A DNA stretch of 64,000 nt from Prochilodus magdalenae. Its lineage: Eukaryota; Chordata; Actinopteri; Characiformes; Prochilodontidae. The DNA lies in assembly GCA_024036415.1 (NCBI GenBank), contig JAMWET010001278.1:441501-505500 (forward strand), given 5' to 3'. The translations under genes and the position numbers were made by a program. Under the pieces are notes generated by a model. That model was not told the origin of the DNA. It did no database searches and saw only the letters and a program-made list of their open reading frames with translations. Shown one piece after another: positions 1 through 11,430 of the stretch (its first letter is position 1; the number at the start of each line of letters is the position of its first letter).

Positions 1-145
1 CATTATCAAATACCTTTGGCAGGAGTTGTGATCCAGAACAAACTATCCAACATCCTGAAAAAAAAGTTTACTACTACCACTAGTTTTGATACACCAAACC
101 ATACCGAAACCATGGGCATGTAGTCTACCTGAATGTTTGCCTCCC

Positions 146-218
146 TACATAATGCATTACAATACACAAATAGATAGGTAGGTGACCTATCTATTTGTGT
201 ATTGTTGTGCATTATGTA
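146..218. repeat. Inverted repeat with 34-bp arms
   Basis: Arms 146-179 and 185-218 are reverse complements at 32 of 34 positions, separated by a 5-base spacer (AGGTG). The inner 20 bp, starting CAATACACAAATAGATAGGT, match perfectly. The transcript would form a long stem with a tiny loop. It is not part of any element I recognise; it may be a small foldback transposon or a hairpin RNA. Confidence 0.85.
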
Positions 219-648
219 TTGTTGATATGTAGCATACTAGTGAACATCTGTGTGTGCATCCATCCTAAGCATCTCAGTAGTCACTGTACTGATGGCCACA
301 GTATACAAACCCTAAGATGTGTCTCAGTGCCCCCTGCGGCCTTTGCAGAAACTGGAGTAAACAACCCCACTGATCAGGGAGCACTCACTCTGCATGACCT
401 CATGCCCCTGCAGGGCGCAACCCTATCGCCAGCACCAAGCCCACTGACAGCACCACTGCAGTCAGCCCACACAAAGGCCCTGCCATTGAAGTCAGGGGAG
501 AAGAATCCACCTCAGAGGCATCTCTTCTTCTTCCCCCTCCCCCTGTCTTCACTCACTCCATCCATCCATGTACTTGTCCTCCTGTTTGATGTCGCATGAA
601 CTCAACACAGAGCTGAGCATTGTCAATACCCTACCATGTATCAGTGAA

Positions 649-691
<43 letters not shown>

Positions 692-2564
692 GGAGTGAGG
701 CTTTGTATAGTCTTGACTGCAGCTTTCACTGAAGCAACCTTTGATACCTGAGACTTGCGTCAGCTGGGTGTGCCACCACCTCATCCACTCCTGCAGTGGG
801 CCAGTATAATTGTGTATTAGGTACGTGTGTGAAAGTGAGAAATACAGAGAGAGAGAGAGAAAGAGTTGAGACTTTGTGAGTAACATGCCAGTAGACCCAG
901 GCTTTTGTAAGTCAAAACAGTACAACAAAATACGTTTCCAATTAGCTTCATTCTGGTTGCTGAATAATTTGTAGTGGATAGGGCTACACTGTTTTTCCAC
1001 CCAAATGTGTTTTAGTGCCTGTTTTCTTGTTTTATCACATACTGTCTTTATTGGTTATCCATAATCATTTTCTTGGAGCTATTACTTAAGCCCATACAAG
1101 TGCCAGATGAGCCCCTGCAGTGGTGCTTACTGGAAGGAGAGCTCCTTTACCCTCTGTGTTTGCTGACTGAGTGAGTAAGTGGCATAATTATACAGTCTGC
1201 TAACTGTGTAACTGTCCATTAATCTCTCACCCATATGCATGACTGCTGTGTATGTGTGCGTCCTGTGTTGAGCTGCAGGTAATAAAAAGAAAATAAAAAA
1301 GAAAGTTTATAGTCTGTATAAGTATAGATATAGTGTGTATAAGATTCCCAACAGATAACTAAGTTACCAAATTAAACATATTTTGTTTTGCACTGCATTT
1401 TCAACAGATTATTAGAGCAGATTTCTAAGACATTAAGGTATACATTTGTAACATGTGCCGTGTTTCTCCTAGCTGATATTTGGGTTGAGCTTGAACTAAT
1501 GGTTTAGGCAAAGGCATGTGCATGCATCTGAGAGTCAATTAACAAACCGCACAATGCTTTTGTGTGGACAGGAGCGTGTTTGGACTGCGCACATTGTGTG
1601 CATGCTGCGTTTTGTTAGGGAGTGACGCGCACCGCTGATCCTGAAGTGGAGGCGAACGGGGCGTCCTGCTTGTGGGCACACTGCGTGTGAATTGCTGAAT
1701 TTCTACAAGGGAAACGCCTGTCGATGTGTGTGGGATGCTGTCTCTCATACACGCTCACTGACAGACATTCAGGTATACATTGGTATGCATTGGAAGCGTA
1801 GAGCTAGTATACGTGATATACAGGTATATGCTGTATGGCTGCCCTTCAGGAAACTACTAGGATTATATTCCCCTGAAACATTTACAATAACATAATATAA
1901 TAAAATATTAACATATTTGTTTGTTACTACGATTGTGTGGTGATAAAACATACTTATAGTGCTGTTTTGATTACCTGTGGAAACAAAATATTCTCTCATG
2001 GCTGACAAATTGAAAACAAAAAATGTTTTTTAGTCAGTATTACACAGACATTATTGCCTCTAATCCAGGACGGTCTGAGGTTGGAGCTTTTTTAGACACT
2101 GCATTGATACCCTAACCCTACTTAAGCATTTAAACATACTTTATATACTGTTCTTAACTTTATTCCATTCTTATTTAAAATCTGTATTTTAAAAGTATTT
2201 TACTAACAAAATATAGTAACACTTTACTCTCGGAAGACACTTTACTCTATGCTGTTCATAAGGCGACATGACACTTACATAAGCTTGTCATCACAACTGA
2301 CATTACCCTACGTAACTGTTTATAAAAACATTTTCCAATAGGAGTCATCTGTTGTAAAAGGCTATGACAAATTTGAATAAAGTAGTCTTTAAAGTAGTCT
2401 AATCTGACAGATGGTACCTGTTGGAATAAGCATCTGTCTGATGCTTAATCTGCCTAAAAAGGTGCATAATATTGTCATTTGCATATAAATGTTTTACCTT
2501 TTTGTCACATGGCTCACCACAACAATGCAGCTTTGTTCCCTAGGACAACAATTTGGACACCTCA
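219..2564. other. Non-coding stretch with GA microsatellites
   Basis: No convincing exon. (GA)n runs lie at about 655-687 and 845-862. The rest is AT-rich and looks unique. A short ACACTTTACTC-type segment near 2220-2250 occurs in tandem-like form but is not classified. Confidence 0.6.
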
Positions 2565-2722
2565 TTTTTGTATTTAGGCACACCTTCTAACCAAAGTAAC
2601 TTACAATACAGGTATTTATGTTTTAATTATGTACACTCCTCTGGACTCAAACCTATGTCCCTTGGAATAGCATCTTGGCATCGCAAGCTATAGTGTGCCA
2701 GTTGAGCAACAGAAAAATGATT
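2565..2722 (-). mobile_element. Diverged tRNA-derived SINE (minus strand)
   Basis: Read on the minus strand, a tRNA-like head has an A-box-like GTTGCTCAACTGG (about 2699-2711) and a B-box-like GGTTTGAGTCC (2643-2653). Downstream there is a tail resembling the common teleost SINE end (GTAAGTTACTTTGGTTAGAA, about 2588-2607). The SINE at 38.3 kb has the same layout and a related tail. Divergence from that copy suggests an old insertion. Confidence 0.6.
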
Positions 2723-4367
2723 TCAAACGAGGCTGCACCTCTTTTACACACGTGCTCTCCTGAAACCGTTTGGCATAGATGATGAGGGGAAGTAGGTCTT
2801 CACCAAGCAAGAAACACAAACAGTGGATCAGTGCTGGTGGTTGATGTGTGTTAGATGTCCGCCTCAATGAGGAGGGGCTGAAAAACTCTTGGGTCTAACA
2901 GGTGCTTGTCTGAGCAGGTCAGAGGGCCACCTTCAGCCCGCAGGCTTTCCTTCCTTCTCTCTCGCTCACAGTCTTGCTCACAATCCTCTGTGCCTCTTTC
3001 TCCTTTCCTTTTTCTCTGTTACAGAGCCTGGCGCTGGGTGGGTGGCAATTTTAGTGCTGTAGGAGAAAAATAATGACGCAGACTTATGGGCCATTGCAAA
3101 CCACAGAAATGAAACACATGAAGAGAGGGGATTCCTTTGTACACAAAGCAGATCGGGGCGTCCACGCCAAAACAATCAGCTCGGGATTAAGGCAAGTCCT
3201 GGCTCTCACATAAAGACATAACACACATAATTCCCCCAAAATACTCAACATTCATTCATTCATTGAGAGAGGAAGAGTAACACTTTCCCCTTAGCTTTTA
3301 CTGAGACAACGAATTATCCATCATTATTTGGAGGGTGTGCATAGTGTCTTATGTTAAAGCGTTAAATGGCGCTAAATCAACACCATATATTTATATAAGC
3401 CTACAACAAGACTTTGAGAAACACAGTTTTTACAAAGATTTTAAATTGATTGTATCATCAGAATTTTACATTTAAATTCAGGTTTTTAGAACAGTTAGTA
3501 ATATGCAGTTCAACAGGCTAACTAAAACAATTTCTCATTTAGCCGTGTTCACTCGTTCGTGCTGAATAAAGGAGTGTGTGAGAGGGCTATTTAACTCTGT
3601 GTCAGGAGAATTCAGAGGCCCTTTGAACTTGTGGATTGGATTTATGACATTTGACCCTTGCAGCTCTCAAAAAGGATGCCTTGTTAAAGTAGTGCTTAAG
3701 TTCATTACAAGGCCATGGATTGGGCCTGCTCCCGCAGGCATTAGACAGGTCAGAGAACAGTCACCGCTCACCTCTGGTGGTCTTCTGCTGACCCCTGCAA
3801 GCTAATACATGCATTCACATGTCATAGGCATACAAATGTTTGATGCTGGAAATACAGTATTAGTATACAGTGTCTGGATTTCGTGTCTTTTTTTAATCCT
3901 CCAGAGCAGTCTAGAGTCTAGAACCTCTCTTTGTTCCTTACTATAACTTATTGCTAAGAATCATGTTAAGACACATACGGCACACTGTTCATTACAGTAT
4001 GGGCATTACAGTATAATTCAGCACTTTTACTCTACCAGTTTTTGTACATATTCCTCCATCCTGCTTCTCTGAATACTTCACTAGCTGTTCCTATAGCTTG
4101 CTCCACTGACCAAAGCATCAATCCTTCAATTGAACCAGATATCAGAAGTCACAAATTCATACTAAATAATTTGCCTCTAGACAAGAAGTTTAAGTAGAAG
4201 ACTGTGCAACTGCAGAATTTGGGGCAATAAGGCACCTCTCCATGTGTTAAATGTGAGGAGAGTGGGTTTGCCCTAGGCTGCATGACCAAGATGAGGCCCA
4301 GAGAGAGAGAAGAGAAACTGAAAAGAGATGAGAGGGATTAGAGAGAGAAGCAGCCTGTCACAATCCA

Positions 4368-4419
<52 letters not shown>

Positions 4420-7400
4420 CCTCCCTCATTTTCTCATTTCTCCCGAGGCGCTGTTTGAAGCTTCATGGAAAGTAGGGTGGTGTGTTGTTAGGAAGGGTGA
4501 GGGTGGGGGGGTTGTTCTGTTGCTACTTGCACTCATCGGCACTCCCCCAGCTTGCAATGCTACATAGAAAATAGTATATAATCATGCTGCACTACAACAG
4601 ACTACAGACCCTATAAACACAGAGCCAGATTCATCTTGCATGATGCATCATTAATTGTAATAGCAACAACCTTCTCTTTGGCCTTACTATAATAACACCT
4701 CATTGTTTGGCTCCTTTTAATGAGGGGTCACAGAGTATACGGTGTCTCAGTAACACAAGATGGGCTTCAGTGTTAAAAGTCATGCATGGCTGTAATTTAC
4801 TCCACACAGAATGTTCAGTCAGTGCCGGTGGCAACATTTTTTGATGTGACAAGGCAGGCGAATCAAAGAGGCCGTCAACCGCATTTTCACTTGGTCGCAC
4901 TTTAATGAATGCCAATCATTCTTAAGAAGGTTCCTGCATGAATGCACTGGCACTTCATATTTTTAACACACCCCTAGTGCTAGTTAGCCTGCAGATTATT
5001 GATTCATTACATACAGTTCAAAGGCTATGGCATAACCAATCAGACTTTTCTCCATGTTTGTGACTTGTGCACATTCATAAACTGTGGCTGTTGACCTTTG
5101 TCCAACAGGTAGATTTTGGTCAGCTGTCTAATTCTAATCGTCCCTTAATTTATGAGTAACCATGATCACATTCTCACATTTCTCTGTACACTAGTATAAG
5201 AGTGCAGTGGTCTGCTGGGTGAAAGAGTAAATATGGTGTTGAGAGGTGCCAGCAAATGGGTCTTCTCCTTTGTGGTGCCAAACAACGGCGACACAGTGTG
5301 AATACAACCTCTCAACTGTACTCAGTTGTTGTGTTGTGTTTTTCTTTCACCTCACTTTTGATTTGCAGGCCAAGCGCTCAGGGCTGATCAGATAAAAAAT
5401 GACAGAACTCCTGAAAAATGTTCAAACCTGTTTTCTCTCCCTTCCTGCTAAATCCCCTCCCTTCTCCGTTCAGTGGAGACTCAAAGTTAGCGCTCGGGAC
5501 GGGGATCCCCTCCAGTCAAAACAGTGAGCTTCTGCCTTCCCGCCTGCCTATGTTGCTGCTAACCGCTGGATCTGTCAAAAAGCTTGCAGACTAACAAGCC
5601 TAACAAACTGTGGAGCATACTGGAAAGGCATACAGTTTTGATTTGTGCACAGATTAGAGGTGCACCTCCAAGCCCTTCTAGACTGATATATAATAGACAG
5701 GCTTCTGGAAGAAGAGGATGTCAGAGGACCATCAAAAGTTTGCCTTGCCTTCCGTTGGCATTTTGACTTTCAAACCATTCGTTTAAGCAAGGCAACAGGG
5801 CCTGAAAAAAGGGAAGTAGGGTAAGAATACATGCAAAAAATTTAGTAACATGTATGAGCCATTTACTAATTCTGTAATTATAATTTGAATTAATAAAGTC
5901 CATTAATGTGTCGTCCTTTGTGTGGAGAGTAGGTTTTGTTTTTTTCAAAGATCTATAGCTTAGCATTAGTGAAGACACTGAGGCGTTTGTGTTATGAATA
6001 ATTGCCTGTAACACAAGTTGGAGATTTACTTGCTACATAATGCAGGGTGCCATATTACCATAATGCAAGTTTTGGAAAATTGATATTTTTGTTCAATTTA
6101 ATAGCTGCTTTCCTGAGCTTCGAATGCAGCTGGAATAATGGCACTCGAACAAATGTGCTTGCAGCCACGAGGCTTAGAAGCTATTACTGTGTGTTCCTCT
6201 GTGCAATTCTCTGTATTCAGTGCTATTTTTTTTAAAAATCCTTACTCCTGGTTTGGCCTCCTTTTGCTTCTTTTCCCTCTCTCTTTATGACCTCGTCTGT
6301 GTGAGTGTGTGAGGATGACCTAAGCGATAACCCTGTAGGTCAGGATGATGCACGGGGTGCAGGTGTAGCTTCTTAATCGTCAGTCCCTGAATGAGCGTCT
6401 GTGGGAGTGTGCCTTCTCACTATTATCGACCCACCATACTTATGAGGCCTCCACTGTGCATGTTATACATTTTGTCTGCATCTCTCCATCCATCTGTCAC
6501 AGAAGCCTTCTGTTGAGTCATGAGCCCATATTAATGAGCCTTCCCAGGATCAGGAAATGCTAGGATCAGTCTTTGCAGCAAATACCATTAAGTGAACTGG
6601 CCAATTGTAAAAACTGCAAAGAGTTCAAATGTGTCTATCCATCCAATGCCAAGCTTAACTTTAGAAATCATAAACTGCAGTGGCATGGATCATATTGTTT
6701 GAAGTATCTTGTAGTCATTAGCCTTGTGCTTTTCATCAATAAGTTGTGGAACTGTAGATATTAATTCTTTATTTTCCTGACCACTGTGGCTCTATCTGTG
6801 TTTCTTGGCGGCGATAAGAAGCTCTCCCCCTGTGTGCTGTCTGAGAGCTTTATCCCGCAGTGCTTTTCACACTCTCCGTGTGACCGCGCCACTCTTGATA
6901 ACCCCCGTTATTGATATTGAACCTATAAGTCTGAAGAATAACATTCTTTATTGCAGCTTGTCTGTTTGCGTTCACCCTCTCTCTCTGAAGTGGCCAGACT
7001 AATGCCTAAACATCCTTGATCCTTTTCATACTGAATTACAAACGGAGGATTTTCCCGCACTAAGTATCATTAAGGCAGTCCCACTGGCTGTCGTGCAGGG
7101 GTGTCGGATGGATAATGACATTCCTGAAACCCAGAGATGGCTTCTTAAGTCCCATTGAAGGCAGCATGAGCAGGTCGGAATGCCCACCGCCTTCTCAGGG
7201 CTATCTGCTTCACTCCTTTCCTCTTACCAAAATCGAGAGAAAAATCTCTTTGTCTTCTCACATACCTGTCAATCCAACACATATTCAACTCCATCATGAT
7301 ACACCTCAGTACATACCTTAATGTTCTGCAGTGAATGATTTATATAATCCCCCCTGACAAGAGATAAATCATCTTGTAAAATATCTGATCATGCATTTGG

Positions 7401-9411
7401 CTACCATTTGTTCAACAAGGTCGCAATCAGTTGCTTATTTAGATGTGTAAATGGCTTGCTGTTGCATGCAGTGCTGCATGTAAAACGAAACATCGGCTCA
7501 CTGCTTCATCCATTGTGAATGGTGCCTTACTCAATTTGGAGATAATAAAAACTACTGTGAGGAGACGTGCTTACAGGTCAAGCCATGACTTGATGGTTTC
7601 AGGTCAGTTCCCTCTGCTTGGCTTTGTGGTAGCAGTAGTCATGATTGATAACAGATGAATAATTGCCTCCGAGGCCAGCTGGATAAGAACGGATGATAGT
7701 TTTCGAGGTGCTGTTGTGGAAGAAAGCCACAAATGTTCCTGTCTGTCTGGTATTTAGAGACATTTAGAACGACTGCTTGATTGAGTTCTAGCATGAGCGC
7801 TCAGTCAGCATCTGTAGCGCATATGTAAACAAACAAGGTCAGGCGAGCTGACAGTAGCTTTCTCCTCCTAAAGATGAACATAATGAGTCTATGTGTGTTG
7901 TAGAGACACTTTGTGTTGTTAGCTTGCTGTTTATGTTTAATATGCTCTCCCTCTGCATATTTATAAAGAAATCTAATAGATATAATGATCTAATGATTGA
8001 GGGATGTCTTAACAAATGTTATAGGTGCACTGATCCAACTCCTTCTCTCCCAGTCTCTGAACTCAGGGTGTCTCCTGTATACTTAAATCAATAAGCTATA
8101 CCTGTGGAATTTCTTGTGATAAGCCTTCTATGGGTGAGGTTTCATAAGGCTGTATGCACATATTTACATTAACATTTACATTTTAGCTGCAAATGAAAAA
8201 AAAACACACACGAGAAACAGATGAAGTGTATGGCACAATAGGCTGCTGGATAAAATGCAAGTTTAAAAGGAAGCAGTGATGAATGTGGATCAGTCATGCC
8301 TAAACCATGTATTAAGATCAGTATAGGTGCCAATAAATATCTTAATTTTTCTTAAGAATAGTCAAAATAACTTAGCTTTCCATTAACTGATTATTAGATC
8401 ATTTTAAGCTTACCAGTTTAGGTGCATCTTAGAAATATTTATTTTCATATGTGTTGACTTTTATAGCTGTTTATTAATTGGTTTATGTTAACTCACATAA
8501 ACCACCATGTTAAGTTAAAATCCATAACCCACCTGTGCAAAATTCACTTAACACCCAAGCAAGTTTTTCGCTTAGCCAATCGAAATGCAGTAAAATGGTG
8601 ACCTACATGGTAAGAACTGTGCTGCAAATTTTAGAACTTGTGTAGTAACAGGTAACATCTTTGAGAGGAAAAAAATACATTTCTCACCTGCTAGATATAA
8701 TCTGATAGAACATGAACACGGAGTACTTTTGTACTTTGTTTCTTAGACTCCATGTGTCTTTCTTATGTTTTCAGCATTCATATCCATGACAAATTATCCA
8801 TTATATGACTAAAAGACGACAGTCTGTTTATTAGATTTTTTAAAATTTGTGACATGTTTCTGAATTTTGGGTATTTTGTTTGCTTACTTATATGTGGACC
8901 ACTATCAACAACCATTCTCTCTTTCTGTCTTTTCACAATGATTTTAACACTCCTCAGTGTTTTCATAATTGGGATTTGTTCTTAGGTAAAGATAGAATTT
9001 ACGCACACTCATAAGCGCAAAGGACACATCATGATTTTGACTAAGAATGTTTCTTAGAAACTTTCTCAAGAACACATTTAAAAAATGTAAGAGTTTTGGT
9101 GAATGAGGCCCAAATGTTCTTATTCAGCAGTGATTTGATGCTTCATGAAGTTGCAGATTTGCTTTTTTACAGAAATATTTTATAGATTGTTTTCACCTGC
9201 AGTCACCACACACACCCACCACACTGCACACACACACATTCTGCTTTAAACAGACCAGATTCTCTGTTTAGAGAGCATGTTCATGTGTCCTCACTCATCT
9301 CCACACTTCACAGCCCTCTGCCTATCTGGCTTCCTTCTCCAGCCCAACAGCTGGAGAGCTTGCTTTGGCTCCTCAGCACCTGCCCGCTCACCTGAAGTCA
9401 TGAACCGCTTT

Positions 9412-9414
<3 letters not shown>

Positions 9415-9464
<50 letters not shown>

Positions 9465-9490
9465 GCTCTCTCTCTCTTCTCTCTCTTTCT
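9415..9490. repeat. (CT)n microsatellite
   Basis: About 75 bp of CT dinucleotides with a few interruptions (TTTCG near 9461). Any reading frame through it is a Ser-Leu repeat and not a gene. Confidence 0.95.
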
Positions 9491-9712
9491 TTTTTTCTTT
9501 CCCTCCACTTCAAATGTATTACCCAAATCAAAGAAGCTGAGCATTGTTACCTGGGCTGGTAAACCCTATACTACTGTCACATCAGTAAGCTAATGAAAGG
9601 CACAGCTTCAGGTTGTTCACATACACATTGCTCTGCTCTTTGTCACTGCCATCTTTCGCTTTGAATGTTGGTGCTGGTGTAAACTCGTGCAACCATTTCA
9701 GCACCCGTGGCC

Positions 9713-9778
9713 TGTGTGTGTGCGTGTGTGTTTGTTTGTGTGTGTGTGTGTGTGTGTGTCTGTGTGTCTGTGTGTGTT
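9713..9778. repeat. (GT)n microsatellite
   Basis: GT dinucleotide run with interrupting CGT, TTT and CTGT units. Open frames on both strands here are repeat artefacts. Confidence 0.93.
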
Positions 9779-9864
9779 TGGCAGCTCTTGCACAGTAAAC
9801 GAAACCAGAAGATGCTGGTGGTTTGGAATAAGACAGGAGTGAGGATCACATGTTAACTGGGACT

Positions 9865-10078
9865 ATTAGGGCACATTAATCCTGACAAGTATTGTATTGG
9901 GAGCCAGTAAGGCTTTTGTCATATGCCTACACAAATACTTTTGCAAAAGCCTCATGGGGTCAGTAGCATACACAGACCACTAGGAAACATTCATCCTGAC
10001 ATGTATTGTGTTGGGAGCCAGTGGAGTAATTTTTTTCTTAAAAGCCCACACAAATATTTTTGGAAATAGCGTGAAATA
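9865..10078. repeat. Imperfect tandem duplication, period about 114 bp
   Basis: Two copies share CATTAATCCTGACAAGTATT versus CATTCATCCTGACATGTATT, then GGGAGCCAGT and a CCTACACAAATACTTTTG / CCCACACAAATATTTTTG block. Copy 1 runs about 9865-9960 and copy 2 about 9979-10078. Substitutions and a small indel show that the duplication is not recent. Confidence 0.8.
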
Positions 10079-11340
10079 TGGCAAATGACCCACTATTTAC
10101 TTTAACTGAATATGATTCCCCCTTTTCATAGGAATGTCTGTTTAAGTCAATTGTGTGCCATTATCCTGATAAAAATACAGTAGTAGTTTCACTGATTCTG
10201 TTTAGAGCGGATTCATTCTACAATTTTAGCGTTAAAAAGACTTTGAAAAAGAGCAGGTTGTCAATTAAATTCTAGAATTTAGTCACTTAATTCATTAAGC
10301 AAATTATGGAATTAGAGTTCAAGTTAATTTAAAAAAATTTTGTTAATTTTTCATTGTTTCATTTCTATCATCAGCGCAGCACCATCTAAATTAAGAAATT
10401 CATATGCATTTTAACATCATAGGGTGCTGATGAAGTTTAGTTGCACTAGAATTGTTGGGCTAATATAAAAAGACTAGAGACAGGGACAACTAATACCTTA
10501 GTTACGACTCTGCCTAAGACGGCAGGAGCACCGAAGCTACTTCCGAAGACAACAATATAGCCTTCCTCACCAAGCTTGCCTCTGTCTCAGACCAAACTCC
10601 TAGTCCTTCACATCCCACCTCCAGCTTCAGTAAACAACACTTCTGTCCTTCTGCCCAAAATATTAACATGTGTGACAAATGGATGTGAGAGAAAGCGAAC
10701 AGTCGAGGAAAAGACACGCTAGCCTTTTCCGTTCCACCAGAAACTGAGGTTAAGATTCTTTGGACTGAGCAGAGAACATTTTTCCACGCAGTCAACTGAA
10801 AGTCTTCTATATTTTCTACCCTCTGAAAAATGATCATTGACCACCACTCTCCCCATACCGCTGGAGAAATTGATGCAGAAAGTGGAGATTGTAGCTACTC
10901 ACCACCAGATGGGATAGCCTCCAAGCACCCGAGAGCTGGACAACCACATGCACATTATATATCCAACAAGGTACAAATCCATGAGGTATGTCTTGTGTCG
11001 ATGGCAAGGTCTATTAATCAGTACATAGGATTTCCGGAGAGGGGAAGAAAATTAAGTCCCAGTAGATCTTAAGGCAAGGCTTTGAAGGGTATAAATTTTA
11101 AATTTAAAATAAAATAAAGTGAAGAAAAATCCTCTTGGTTTATTTGCTCTTTTAAGTCAGATCAGGCAAAGTGTGTCTGTCTCTCAGTAGTTAGAGGAGT
11201 AAATGTCTCACACACTCGCGCACACGCTCCTACCCGTCCTCTCTATCCCTCCCTCTCTCTGAGCTTCTTCCCTAAGGTACATATCTTTTTCTCTCCCCAC
11301 TTTTTTTCCCCTCAGGATGTCTCATCCAAAGGGCCAATAT

Positions 11341-11341
<1 letters not shown>

Positions 11342-11426
<85 letters not shown>
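11342..11426. repeat. (GA)n microsatellite, uninterrupted
   Basis: About 85 bp of perfect GA repeats, one of the longest pure purine runs in the window. Minus-strand frames through it are Ser-Leu artefacts. Confidence 0.97.

Positions 11427-11430
<4 letters not shown>

Larger units (their letters stand above)
2723..9864. other. Non-coding stretch with CT/GT microsatellites
   Basis: No exon is supported. (CT)n runs lie at 4370-4420 and 9415-9490, and a (GT)n run at 9713-9778. The block 6790-7260 is repeat-free, relatively GC-rich and conserved-looking (see findings). An ending near 9090-9110, whose reverse complement starts GGGCCTCATTCACC, recalls the termini of fish DNA transposons, but no matching opposite end could be fixed. 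Confidence 0.5.

Noticed and set aside
10514..11072. Adjacent frames of 107 (minus) and 80 (plus) codons
   Set aside because: Neither shows a domain or splice structure; no support for a gene.
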